Of a stretch of DNA of 36,083 bases, positions 25,413-33,709 are shown in pieces. Position numbers and translations under genes: made by a program. Below the pieces are notes generated by a model. The model was not told where the DNA came from. It ran no database searches and saw nothing but the letters and a program-made list of their open reading frames with translations. The first letter of the stretch is position 1; each line of letters begins with the position of its first letter. The DNA is from Tannerellaceae bacterium (lineage in GTDB: Bacteria; Bacteroidota; Bacteroidia; Bacteroidales; Tannerellaceae). The stretch is from positions 1-36,083 of the forward strand of contig JAISZA010000046.1 in NCBI GenBank assembly GCA_031269535.1. Direction: 5' to 3'.

Positions 25413-26303
25413 ATGGCAGAAGCGAACAGGTATATACAGAAAGAACGTCTGTTCCGGCTTTTAAAGAGCGGGAATGCGAAGTTTGTCTTCTGTTGCGTCG
25501 GCGTCTGTTTGACGGTCTGGTGTATCCGTTCGTTTTGCCTCAGTTCGTACCGCATCTCGACTTCTGCGATGGAAAACACACTGCATAAGGGCGATTATGT
25601 ATTGGTGAACAAACTGCCGGTGAGCCATCTGAAGCATAACCAGATCATCCTGTTCACCAGCCCGCTGATAAAAGATAAGGGACAGGCGCCCCTTCTGGTG
25701 AGCCGTTGCATTGCCCTGCCGGGTGATACCATCCAGGTGAGCGACTCCGGATACAGCGTCAATGGCATATTCTATCCCCGTTCGCCCAATACCTTGTCGT
25801 CTTATCTGCTTGAGCTGGGGATAAAGGCTTACTTCCTGGAGACACTGCAAGCCCTGAACATCCCCGTGCGGGATCTGAGGGAAGGAAATACCGCCATCAG
25901 TTTAAGTCTGACCCCATTCGAGGAATACCGTGTACGGGAAGAACTGACGGAGCAGATGAACAGGAAATTTATCCGCAGAGAGACCGGGGAGTACCGCTTT
26001 ATTGTCCCCCGTAAAGGACAGACCTACCGACTGGACGAATCGTTTATCACCGCCTGTCGGGAAGCCATCCGGGCAGAGACCCATGAGAAAGCGGAATTTC
26101 GTAATAAGAAGCTGTTTCTGGACGGGAAAGAGACCGACCGCTTCCGCTTCGGCCAGGATTATTACTGGGCGCTTTCAGACAATATCAACGAAGCCGTGGA
26201 CTCTCGCCATCTGGGCTTTATCCCTGCCTCACATATCCTTGGCAATGCCTGGTTCTGCTGGTATAGCCGGGACAAAAAGCGCGCCTTTAAAAAAATAAAC
26301 TGA
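25413..26303 (+). CDS. Signal peptidase I paralogue without the Ser-Lys dyad
   Basis: A 296-residue S26-fold protein placed directly after lepB. One membrane segment is seen (about 20-40, FVFCCVGVCLTVWCIRSFCL). The alignment with its neighbour is easy: YRISTSAMENTLHKGDYVLV corresponds to YQIPSSSLEKSLLVGDYLFV, so the catalytic Ser is Ala52. LVSRCIALPGDTIQV corresponds to YVKRCVGMPGDSLSV, so the general-base Lys is Ser97. The GDN box is SDN (255-257), yet DSRHLGFIPASHILG is kept. The fold is therefore conserved while both catalytic residues are lost, predicting an inactive partner, a chaperone-like or regulatory subunit, or an altered mechanism using S51. The ORF is intact and its base use is like its neighbours, so it is not an obvious pseudogene. 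It overlaps the next gene by one base (TGATG). Confidence 0.85.
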   Translation: MAEANRYIQKERLFRLLKSGNAKFVFCCVGVCLTVWCIRSFCLSSYRISTSAMENTLHKGDYVLVNKLPVSHLKHNQIILFTSPLIKDKGQAPLLVSRCIALPGDTIQVSDSGYSVNGIFYPRSPNTLSSYLLELGIKAYFLETLQALNIPVRDLREGNTAISLSLTPFEEYRVREELTEQMNRKFIRRETGEYRFIVPRKGQTYRLDESFITACREAIRAETHEKAEFRNKKLFLDGKETDRFRFGQDYYWALSDNINEAVDSRHLGFIPASHILGNAWFCWYSRDKKRAFKKIN

Positions 26304-26929
26304 TGGCTCCCGTTTATCTGTCTTCCGCTTATGCAGGGCCTGTTCAGTATTATTGCAAACTTTTCTACTATGCTACTGTCTGTATAGAGACAGCCGAGAA
26401 TTACCCGAAACAGACCTACCGCAACCGTTGCATCATCGCCGGGGCCAATGGCCCGCTCACCCTCTCCATCCCGGTGGAGAAACCCCTTGGCCTGAAATGC
26501 CTGACCCGCGACATCCGGATATCAGAGCATGGCAATTGGCGCCATCTGCATTGGAATGCCCTGGTCTCGTCGTATGGTACCAGCCCTTTCTTTGAGTATT
26601 ATGCCGACGATTTCGTCCCTTTCTATGAAAAGGGAAAAGATTGCTTCCTGCTGGATTTCAATGAGAAACTGCGCGAACGGCTCTGCGGACTTCTGGATAT
26701 GCACCCTGAGCTGAGCTATACCTCCTCTTACCTCCCCCAGGTAGCAAACGACTTCCGCGAAGGAATCCGTCCGCGGCATCCGGCAGAAGACCCCGGCTTC
26801 TGCCCCCGGCCTTATTATCAGCTTTTCAGCGGGAGGTACGGCTTCCTGCCCAACCTGAGTATCCTCGACCTCCTTTTCAATATGGGGCCTGAGGCTATCC
26901 TCGTCCTCCGGGACTCTATCTGCAAATAA
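26303..26929 (+). CDS. WbqC-like family protein
   Basis: A 208-residue protein of the WbqC-like group, seen by the N-terminal YLSSAYAGPVQYYCKLFYYA, the TYRNRCIIAGANGPLTLSIP segment (typically 'yrNRt.I...nG...LtvPv'), and WRHLHWNALVSSYGTSPFFEYYADDFV, all of which are characteristic. Some relatives sit in polysaccharide or glycolipid biosynthesis clusters, but the chemistry is not established, and no sugar genes adjoin it here. It begins within the stop codon of the S26-like gene and is the last gene of the dapB operon. Confidence 0.85.
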   Translation: MAPVYLSSAYAGPVQYYCKLFYYATVCIETAENYPKQTYRNRCIIAGANGPLTLSIPVEKPLGLKCLTRDIRISEHGNWRHLHWNALVSSYGTSPFFEYYADDFVPFYEKGKDCFLLDFNEKLRERLCGLLDMHPELSYTSSYLPQVANDFREGIRPRHPAEDPGFCPRPYYQLFSGRYGFLPNLSILDLLFNMGPEAILVLRDSICK

Positions 26930-26963
26930 ATACAAATAAAATTATAGTACGCAAAAAAGCAAC

Positions 26964-26992
26964 TTGCATATCAAGCAAATGATATATCTTTG
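26964..26992 (+). promoter_or_regulatory. Candidate promoter for the phenylacetate-CoA ligase gene
   Basis: TATCTTTG at 26985-26992, with TTGC at 26964-26967, 17-base gap. It lies 54 bases upstream of the start codon. Confidence 0.5.
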
Positions 26993-27046
26993 CAAAAAGT
27001 GACTGTAAAATAAATAATGAATACATACAAACTTATCTGAAAAACC

Positions 27047-28348
27047 ATGATTTGGAATGAAACTATTGAATGCATGGAACGCGATGAAATGCGTAAATTG
27101 CAGGAAATCCGTTTGAAACGGATTGTTGAATACACCTATCACAACACCCCTTTCTATCGCCGGAAAATGCAGGAGGCAGGCCTGACTCCCGACGATATCA
27201 CTTCGCTGGAGGACATCACCAAGCTACCTTTTACCGTCAAGCAGGACTTGCGCGACAATTATCCTTTCGGACTGATGGCCGTACCCATGTCGGAAATCGT
27301 CCGTCTGCATGCTTCTTCGGGCACGACGGGTAAACCCATCGTGGTAGGATATACACGTAAAGACCTGGGAATATGGAGTGAGACCGTAGCCCGCAGTTTG
27401 TATGCCGCAGGCGTCACACGCAATGATTCCGTACAGGTTTCCTACGGATATGGCTTGTTTACCGGAGGACTGGGGCTGCATGGAGGGGTAGAAACCATCG
27501 GAGGAACCGTTATTCCCATGAGTAGCGGGAATACACAGAAACAGATACAACTCATGCACGACTTCGGGGCTGCCGCACTGGCCTGCACACCTTCGTATGC
27601 CTTGTATCTGGGAGAAACCATCCGCGAATCGGGTCTCCCGCGCGAGGAGTTCAAACTGCGAGCAGGATTGTTCGGAGCCGAACCCTGGACGGAGAATATG
27701 CGTAGGGAAATAGAAGAATCACTGGGTATTAAAGCATACGATATCTATGGACTGACGGAGATTATCGGCCCGGGAGTGGGCTGTGAATGTCAGTGCCAGC
27801 ACGGGACGCACTTGTGGGAAGACCATTTCTACCCCGAAGTACTCGACCCACAGACCCTGCAGGTCGTAGAGCCGGGAGTAACGGGCGAATTGGTCTTTAC
27901 TACCCTGACAAAGGAAGGGATGCCCATGATCCGCTATCGCACACGCGACCTGACGGCACTTCATTACGAGAAATGCCCCTGCGGACGCACGGCTGTACGG
28001 ATGGACCGTATTTTAGGACGCAGCGACGACATGCTGATCATCCGGGGCGTGAATGTATTCCCCTCCCAGGTGGAATCCGTACTTCTGGAAATGCCTGAAT
28101 TTGAACCGCACTACCTCATCGTCGTTGACCGTGTAAACAATACGGATACTTTCCAGATACAAGTAGAAGTACGCCCGGAATACTATTCCGACGAAATAAA
28201 CAAAGTACTGGCGCTCAGGAATAAACTGACAGCCCGTATGCAGAGCGTTATCGGTATTCAGCCGGACATCAGACTGGTAGAACCCCGCAGCATCGAACGC
28301 AGCATGGGAAAAGCCAAACATGTAACAGACAATCGTAAATTAATTTAA
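27047..28348 (+). CDS. paaK: Phenylacetate-CoA ligase family protein
   Basis: A 433-residue ANL-type aryl-CoA ligase. The P-loop LHASSGTTGKPIVVGYTRKD is near residues 87-106, YDIYGLTEIIGPGVGCEC is the adenine/metal region, FTTLTKEGMPMIRYRTRDLT carries the ribose Asp and hinge, and GRSDDMLIIRGVNVFPSQVE begins the C-terminal domain. CECQCQHGTHLWEDHF and YEKCPCGRTAVRM supply cysteines typical of the PaaK branch. A member of this family activates phenylacetate or related aryl acids. In gut Bacteroidota it usually occurs with an ACT protein, as here (21-bp gap), often near an indolepyruvate ferredoxin oxidoreductase that is absent in this window. No paa ring-oxidation genes are nearby, so aerobic phenylacetate breakdown is not implied. 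Confidence 0.9.
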   Translation: MIWNETIECMERDEMRKLQEIRLKRIVEYTYHNTPFYRRKMQEAGLTPDDITSLEDITKLPFTVKQDLRDNYPFGLMAVPMSEIVRLHASSGTTGKPIVVGYTRKDLGIWSETVARSLYAAGVTRNDSVQVSYGYGLFTGGLGLHGGVETIGGTVIPMSSGNTQKQIQLMHDFGAAALACTPSYALYLGETIRESGLPREEFKLRAGLFGAEPWTENMRREIEESLGIKAYDIYGLTEIIGPGVGCECQCQHGTHLWEDHFYPEVLDPQTLQVVEPGVTGELVFTTLTKEGMPMIRYRTRDLTALHYEKCPCGRTAVRMDRILGRSDDMLIIRGVNVFPSQVESVLLEMPEFEPHYLIVVDRVNNTDTFQIQVEVRPEYYSDEINKVLALRNKLTARMQSVIGIQPDIRLVEPRSIERSMGKAKHVTDNRKLI

Positions 28349-28369
28349 GTATTCATAAATCACACGACT

Positions 28370-28795
28370 ATGTTAATTAAACAATTATCCATCTTTCTGG
28401 AGAATAAGAAAGGACGTTTTACGGAAGTTGCCAGGATATTGGGAGAAGCAGGCATTAATATGTCGGCCTTCACCGTTTCCGAAAGTTCAGACTTTGGCAT
28501 ACTCCGCCTGATTGTTTCCGATACGGAGGAAGCCATCCGGATACTGCGCGAAAAACGCTACGCCGTAAGTATCACAGACGTGGTTTGCCTCTATTGCCCT
28601 AACCAGCCCGGCGCCCTGGCCGTAGCCATGGATATTATCACCCGGGCCGGCATCTTTATTGAGTATATGTATGCTTTCGCGCAGGGAGACTCGGCCCATG
28701 TCATTATCCGTCCCGATGAGATTGAGAGGTGCGTGGAAGTTTTGCAATCCAATAAATTAACCCTGATTGCCGCCAGCGATTTGTATAAGTTGTAA
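28370..28795 (+). CDS. Tandem ACT-domain protein
   Basis: A 141-residue protein made of two ACT-like modules: residues about 4-70 (QLSIFLENKKGRFTEVARIL, then FGILRLIV) and 71-138 (VVCLYCPNQPGALAVAMDII, then GDSAHVIIR). ACT domains bind amino acids or related small ligands and regulate metabolism. There is no catalytic or DNA-binding domain, so it probably acts on a partner, most simply the phenylacetate-CoA ligase encoded just upstream. Ligand unknown. Confidence 0.88.
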   Translation: MLIKQLSIFLENKKGRFTEVARILGEAGINMSAFTVSESSDFGILRLIVSDTEEAIRILREKRYAVSITDVVCLYCPNQPGALAVAMDIITRAGIFIEYMYAFAQGDSAHVIIRPDEIERCVEVLQSNKLTLIAASDLYKL

Positions 28796-28835
28796 TTATT
28801 AACGTTTTGTGTGTTATTTATTGACAAAGTTGCAC

Positions 28836-28843
28836 TAACTTTG
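28836..28843 (+). promoter_or_regulatory. Candidate -7 element for the bamD cluster
   Basis: TAACTTTG fits TAnnTTTG and ends 19 bases before the bamD start. No TTTG at a normal -33 spacing. Confidence 0.4.
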
Positions 28844-28862
28844 CGCGTTAAATACGATGTAG

Positions 28863-29666
28863 ATGAAAAGGAGTGTGTTTGTGTGTATGATAATTTTGTT
28901 CTCTTCCTGCGGAGAGTACAATAAGATATTGAAAAGTACCGATTATGAGCTGAAGTATTCGTATGCCAAAAAGTATTTCAATGCGAAACAATATACCCGG
29001 TCGGCTACGTTGCTGGAAGAATTAATCCAGATACTGAAAGGGACTGCCAATGCAGAAGAATCGCTCTATCTGCTGGCGCAGAGCTATTACGGGCAGAAAG
29101 ATTATCAGACAGCTTCGCAATATTTTAATACCTACTATACCACTTATCCCAAAGGCGAATATGTGGAATTGGCGCGTTATTATTCGGGCTATGGCCTGTA
29201 TCTCGACTCGCCCGACCCGCGCCTGGACCAGGCACAGACTTATAAAGCCCTTGAAGAACTGCAATTATATATGGAGTATTATCCGCAGTCCGAACGGGCG
29301 GAAGATGCCCAGAATATTATGTTTGATCTGCAGGAAAAGCTGGCATTAAAAGAGTTGATGGCCGCCCGCCTGTATTACAATTTAGGCTCTTATCTGGGAA
29401 ATAACTTCCTCTCAAGCATCATTACGGCGCAGAACGCATTGAAGAATTACCCCTTCTCCAAATACCGGGAAGAATTTATTTATTTAATGCTCCAGTCCAG
29501 ATACGAACTGGCGTTGGCCAGCGTAAGCGAAAAACTACAAGGGCGATACCGGGATGTAGTAGATGAATATTATAACTATCAGAATGAATACCCGGAAGGT
29601 AAATACAGCAAACAGGCCCGGCGCCTTTTCGACTATGCCAATAAACGGATTACAGATACCTATTAA
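28863..29666 (+). CDS. bamD: Outer-membrane assembly lipoprotein BamD
   Basis: A 267-residue lipoprotein with signal MKRSVFVCMIILFSSC (lipid-bearing C16) and five TPR-like helical repeats, visible as YFNAKQYTRSATLLEELIQI, YYGQKDYQTASQYFNTYY, YKALEELQLYMEYYPQSERA and later YPFSKYREEFIYLMLQSRYE. It is part of the BAM machine that inserts beta-barrel proteins into the outer membrane. The typical 'GEYNKILKSTDYELKYSYAK' start (20 residues) is characteristic of the Bacteroidota protein. It leads a cluster with an omega-like RNA polymerase subunit and a DUF4293 protein, an arrangement I know from this phylum. Confidence 0.92.
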   Translation: MKRSVFVCMIILFSSCGEYNKILKSTDYELKYSYAKKYFNAKQYTRSATLLEELIQILKGTANAEESLYLLAQSYYGQKDYQTASQYFNTYYTTYPKGEYVELARYYSGYGLYLDSPDPRLDQAQTYKALEELQLYMEYYPQSERAEDAQNIMFDLQEKLALKELMAARLYYNLGSYLGNNFLSSIITAQNALKNYPFSKYREEFIYLMLQSRYELALASVSEKLQGRYRDVVDEYYNYQNEYPEGKYSKQARRLFDYANKRITDTY

Positions 29667-29690
29667 AGATTATAATCAATTAACACGAGG

Positions 29691-30023
29691 ATGGATTACA
29701 AAAAAACAAATGCTCCGGTAAACACAATGACGCGCGACATGATGAAATTGTCGGTCGATACAGGTAATATATACGAAACAACAATGATTATCGCCAAACG
29801 GGCCAATCAGGTTGCGATGGATATGAAACAAGACCTGGGGAAAAAACTTCAGGAATTTGCATCGTACAACGACAGCCTGGAAGAAGTATTCGAGAACAGA
29901 GAACAGATTGAAATCTCCCGTTATTACGAAAAACTTCCCAAGCCGACCCTTATCGCAGCCCAGGAGTACGAGGATAAAAAATTGTATTTCAGAAACCCGG
30001 CGAAAGATAAAGGAACATTTTAA
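29691..30023 (+). CDS. rpoZ: RNA polymerase omega-like subunit (RpoZ/RPB6-type)
   Basis: A 110-residue protein. The segment MMKLSVDTGNIYETTMIIAK followed by RANQVAMDMKQDL fits the omega/RPB6 core ('..tgnkyelv.ia.kRA.ql'), and the remaining half (FENREQIEISRYYEKLPKPT, then LIAAQEYEDKKLYFRNP) is specific to the Bacteroidota type. Omega helps RNA polymerase assembly. It lies 24 bases after bamD and 54 before the next gene. Confidence 0.82.
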   Translation: MDYKKTNAPVNTMTRDMMKLSVDTGNIYETTMIIAKRANQVAMDMKQDLGKKLQEFASYNDSLEEVFENREQIEISRYYEKLPKPTLIAAQEYEDKKLYFRNPAKDKGTF

Positions 30024-30077
30024 CAGAAATGAACGGGAGCTGATAGGCAATGATCAGCTCTCAAATCCGGAATAGCT

Positions 30078-30545
30078 ATGTTGCAAAGGATACAGACGCT
30101 TTATTTATTTCTCATTGTGGCATTGATGGTGGCCATGATGTTTCTGCCCCTGGCTGTATTACAGGCAGGAAATGAACTTTACTCCTTTGACATCTTTGGA
30201 GTAAGGGCGACCATTTCACCCCAGCCGGAGTTGATTTATCCTGTCTGGGGATTGTTTGTGCTGATAGCCGGTATCGCCCTGCTGGCCGCCCTGACGATTC
30301 TCCTGTATAAAAACAGGATACGGCAAATCCGTATCTGCGTATTCAATGCGATCATCATGATAGGTTTTTACGGCTTTTTTGCTTTTTTTATTTATCTGAT
30401 GAAGCAGGAAACCCCTGAGCTGTCCGTAAATGTACGGATAGCCCTCTCCTTCCCGCTGATCAGTCTGATACTGGATTACCTCGCCATACGTAATATCGGC
30501 GCCGACGAAGTACTGGTTCGTTCTATCGAACGCCTGAGAAAATAA
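30078..30545 (+). CDS. DUF4293 membrane protein
   Basis: A 155-residue protein with four membrane spans (about residues 8-28, 56-76, 85-107 and 122-142). It begins MLQRIQTLYLFLIVALMVAM, the usual DUF4293 start, and has a short charged C-terminus. Its function is unknown. Its constant place after bamD and rpoZ in Bacteroidota suggests an envelope role, which is inference. Confidence 0.85.
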   Translation: MLQRIQTLYLFLIVALMVAMMFLPLAVLQAGNELYSFDIFGVRATISPQPELIYPVWGLFVLIAGIALLAALTILLYKNRIRQIRICVFNAIIMIGFYGFFAFFIYLMKQETPELSVNVRIALSFPLISLILDYLAIRNIGADEVLVRSIERLRK

Positions 30546-30550
30546 AAAGT

Positions 30551-30683
30551 AGTGAACACCTCTACAGTGAATAGTATATATTTAGACTTTTCATTGCCTC
30601 ATTTTGCTCTACCTGTATAGGAAGATAAGATATAAACGTAAGTGTTCACTATATTTATTGTTTACTATTCACTATTCACTATT
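30551..30683. repeat. AGTGAACAC / TATTCACTAT repeats around the next gene's leader
   Basis: AGTGAACAC 30551-30559 pairs with GTGTTCACT 30642-30650, and ACAGTGAATAGTA 30565-30577 with the TATTCACTATTCACTATT run at 30665-30683. The run is a 7-base TTCACTA tandem that ends at the next gene's start codon. It resembles in style the 5911-6008 block, with different words. Confidence 0.6.
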
Positions 30684-33659
30684 ATGAGCGGTATTCCTGA
30701 TTTTAAAAATCTTGTCTTCAAAGACACTTCTTTCGCCAATCTGATGAATAAGCGTATTTATAATGTATTGCTTATTGCTACCCAATATGATGCTTTTATG
30801 CTGGAAGACGATGGACGGGTGGATGAGCAGATATTCAATGAATATACTTCGCTGAGCCTTCGTTATCCTCCCCGCTTTACCCAGGTTTCTACCGAAGAGG
30901 AAGCGCTTGCCGAACTGGAGAGCCGTAACTTCGAACTGATTATCTGTATGCCGAATATGGACAAGCGCGACATCTTTGCCGCGGCAGAAGAGATCAAAAA
31001 ACATTATCCGAATATCCCCATTGTCGTACTGACTCCTTTCTCGAAAGAAGTGAGCAAACGGGTTGCCGGGGAAGACCTGAGCGCGATTGATTATGTATTC
31101 AGCTGGTTAGGTAATTCGGAACTGCTTTTGGCCATTATCAAACTGATAGAAGATAAGATGAATGCTCCTTATGATACGGCAAGCGTAGGGGTGCAGATCA
31201 TTCTGTTAGTAGAAGACTCCATTCGTTTCTATTCCTCGGCTCTACCGCATCTTTACCGCTTTGTGCTGGAGCAGAGCCAGGCATTTTCGAAAGAAGCGCT
31301 GAACGACCATCAGCGGACCCTGCGTATGCGCGGACGCCCCAAGATACTCCTGGCGCGTACGTATGAGGAAGCAATCCGGATATTCGAACAATACAAAGAT
31401 AATATGCTGGGGATTATATCGGATATGAGTTTCATGCGTGATGGAGTGAAAGACCCGTTTGCGGGTTATATGCTGGGCCGTCATGTGAGGAAGAGCGGAT
31501 TGGTTATCCCGCTGGTGCTTGAATCTTCGGAATCGGCTAATGTCATCTACGCCAGGGAACTGGGAGCTTCGTTTATTGATAAAAACTCCAAAAGCTATCC
31601 GCAGGACTTGCGGAAGAAGATCATGCGGCGCTTCGGCTTTGGCGATTTTGTTATCCTGAACCCGCATACAAGGGAGGAGATCATGCGTATCAAAGACCTG
31701 AAAGACCTGCAGACAAAGGTCTTTCAGATACCTGACGATTCGCTGGTGTATCATCTTTCGCGGAATCATTTTTCACGTTTCTTTTATTCACGCGCCATGT
31801 TCCCGCCGGCAGAGATATTGAAGCGTGTGGATGTGGGTGATTACAGGGATATGAACGAAGCCCGCCGGCTTATTTTCGATTTGATTGTCCACTACCGCCG
31901 GATGAAGAATACCGGTATAGTAGCTGTTTATCAGAAAGAACGCTTCGATGAATACAGTAATTTCGCCCGTATTGGAAATGGTTCGCTGGGAGGAAAGGGT
32001 AGGGGACTTGCCTTTATCGGCACGATGGTGAAACGCTATCCGGAATTAAACAGGGAGAATTTTGGTGTCACCATTCCCAAGACCGTGGTGATATGTACGG
32101 ATATTTTCGATGAGTTTATGGAGACAAACGAACTGTATCCTATTGCTTTGGGAGAGACAGACGACGAGAATATACTGCGGTATTTTCTTCGCGCAAGCCT
32201 TCCGTCGATGTTGATAGAAGACCTGATGGCTTTCTTCGATGTAGTCGGGGGGCCGGTGGCCGTCCGTTCTTCCAGCTTATTAGAGGATTCTCATTACCAG
32301 CCTTTTGCCGGTATATATGCCACCTATATGCTACCCAAGAATGACGATAAATATGAGATGCTCCGTACGGTGAGCGACGCCATCAAATCAGTCTATGCTT
32401 CCGTCTTCTATAAAGACAGCAAGGCGTATATGACGGCTACATCCAATCTGATAGACCAGGAAAAGATGGCCATCGTCCTGCAGGAGCTTGTCGGTTCGCC
32501 TTACAACCGGCGTTTCTATCCGAGCCTCTCAGGTGTCGCCCGTTCCCTGAATTTCTATCCCATAGGGAATGAAAAGGCAGAAGATGGTATCGCCAATATC
32601 GCACTGGGGTTGGGAAAATACATAGTGGACGGTGGGATTACGCTACGTTTTTCTCCCCGTCATCCACATAATATTCTTCAGATGAGCACAATGGAGTTTG
32701 CTCTGCGGGAGACGCAAACCCGCTTTTACGCCCTTGATCTGGATAAGCTCCCGGAATCATTCTCTGTGGACGACGGCTTCAACCTGCTTCGTCTGACTGT
32801 GAAAGAGGCCGATGCCGATGGTTCGCTCAGGTACCTTGTCTCTACCTACGACCCTTACGATCAGATCATCCGCGATGGCTATTATCCCGGTGGGCGGAAG
32901 ATACTTTCTTTTGCCAATATCCTGCAGCACGATGTCTTCCCTCTGTCTGAAACGCTGGATAAAATGCTGGATATCGGGCAGAAAGAGATGGGACGCCCGA
33001 TCGAAATAGAGTTTGCCGTCAATATCGGTTCCCACAACCAGGAGAAGGCTACATTCTACCTCCTGCAGATTCGCCCCATCGTGGACCATAAGGAAGTCAT
33101 GGATGAAGACCTCGGCAAGATAGCCGACGAGGAGACCATCCTTTCGTCGCATAGCGTCCTCGGACACGGCATCATAAGCGATGTTCAGGATATTGTCTAT
33201 GTGAAGACCGGTGTATTTAACTCATCAAACAACCAACTGATTGCCTACGAGATAGAAAAGATAAACCGCCGGTTTACCGGTCAAGGAGCCGGTTATATAC
33301 TGATAGGCCCCGGACGTTGGGGGAGCAGCGATCACTGGCTGGGCATCCCGGTCAAATGGCCGCATATCAGCAATGCCCGCCTAATCGTAGAGTCCGGCCT
33401 GGCCAATTACCGCATCGACCCCAGCCAGGGTACCCATTTCTTTCAGAACCTTACCTCTTTTGGCGTAGGCTATTTTACCATCAATCCATTCAGGAACGAC
33501 GGCTGGTACGATGAAGCATACCTCAACTCCCAACCCGCCATAGAAGAGACCGACTACCTCCGCCACGTCAGGTTCGACACCCCCACCCTCATCAAGATGG
33601 ACGGCCGGAAGAGCCGCGGCCTCGTCCTGAAACCCCCGTCGGCGAATGAGGGAGTGTGA
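30684..33659 (+). CDS. Receiver-like domains fused to a PPDK-type ATP-grasp domain
   Basis: A 991-residue protein, usually annotated as PEP synthase or PEP/pyruvate-binding protein. Residues about 20-150 look like a degenerate receiver (FELIICMPNMDKRD, acceptor Asp missing). Residues 165-330 are a second receiver with acidic pair in ILLVEDSIRF, a long insertion, acceptor D247 in GIISDMSFMRDG and SFIDKNSK near the end. From about 425 is the PPDK N-terminal fold: GNGSLGGKGRGLAFI, VAVRSSSLLEDSHYQPFAG and IEIEFAVNIG...FYLLQIRPIV. The tail (GPGRWGSSDHWLGIPVKW, GTHFFQNLTSFGVGYF) does not contain a 'TSHAAI'-like phospho-His motif or a PEP-binding barrel, so it is not an ordinary PEP synthase. The start 30684 (MSGIPDFKNLVFKD) was chosen over ATG 30642, whose codons are all repeat sequence. 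Confidence 0.85.
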   Translation: MSGIPDFKNLVFKDTSFANLMNKRIYNVLLIATQYDAFMLEDDGRVDEQIFNEYTSLSLRYPPRFTQVSTEEEALAELESRNFELIICMPNMDKRDIFAAAEEIKKHYPNIPIVVLTPFSKEVSKRVAGEDLSAIDYVFSWLGNSELLLAIIKLIEDKMNAPYDTASVGVQIILLVEDSIRFYSSALPHLYRFVLEQSQAFSKEALNDHQRTLRMRGRPKILLARTYEEAIRIFEQYKDNMLGIISDMSFMRDGVKDPFAGYMLGRHVRKSGLVIPLVLESSESANVIYARELGASFIDKNSKSYPQDLRKKIMRRFGFGDFVILNPHTREEIMRIKDLKDLQTKVFQIPDDSLVYHLSRNHFSRFFYSRAMFPPAEILKRVDVGDYRDMNEARRLIFDLIVHYRRMKNTGIVAVYQKERFDEYSNFARIGNGSLGGKGRGLAFIGTMVKRYPELNRENFGVTIPKTVVICTDIFDEFMETNELYPIALGETDDENILRYFLRASLPSMLIEDLMAFFDVVGGPVAVRSSSLLEDSHYQPFAGIYATYMLPKNDDKYEMLRTVSDAIKSVYASVFYKDSKAYMTATSNLIDQEKMAIVLQELVGSPYNRRFYPSLSGVARSLNFYPIGNEKAEDGIANIALGLGKYIVDGGITLRFSPRHPHNILQMSTMEFALRETQTRFYALDLDKLPESFSVDDGFNLLRLTVKEADADGSLRYLVSTYDPYDQIIRDGYYPGGRKILSFANILQHDVFPLSETLDKMLDIGQKEMGRPIEIEFAVNIGSHNQEKATFYLLQIRPIVDHKEVMDEDLGKIADEETILSSHSVLGHGIISDVQDIVYVKTGVFNSSNNQLIAYEIEKINRRFTGQGAGYILIGPGRWGSSDHWLGIPVKWPHISNARLIVESGLANYRIDPSQGTHFFQNLTSFGVGYFTINPFRNDGWYDEAYLNSQPAIEETDYLRHVRFDTPTLIKMDGRKSRGLVLKPPSANEGV

Positions 33660-33709
33660 GCAGAAAGGCTGTTTGGATTTATTATTTACCATATAATCTC
33701 ATATATCAA

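Noticed and set aside
30642-30683. Longer start for the receiver/ATP-grasp gene at 30642
   Set aside because: The added codons are translated TTCACTA repeat sequence.
30684-33659. Ordinary phosphoenolpyruvate synthase (ppsA)
   Set aside because: The phospho-His swivelling motif and PEP-binding barrel are not recognisable and receiver-like domains occupy the N-terminus.
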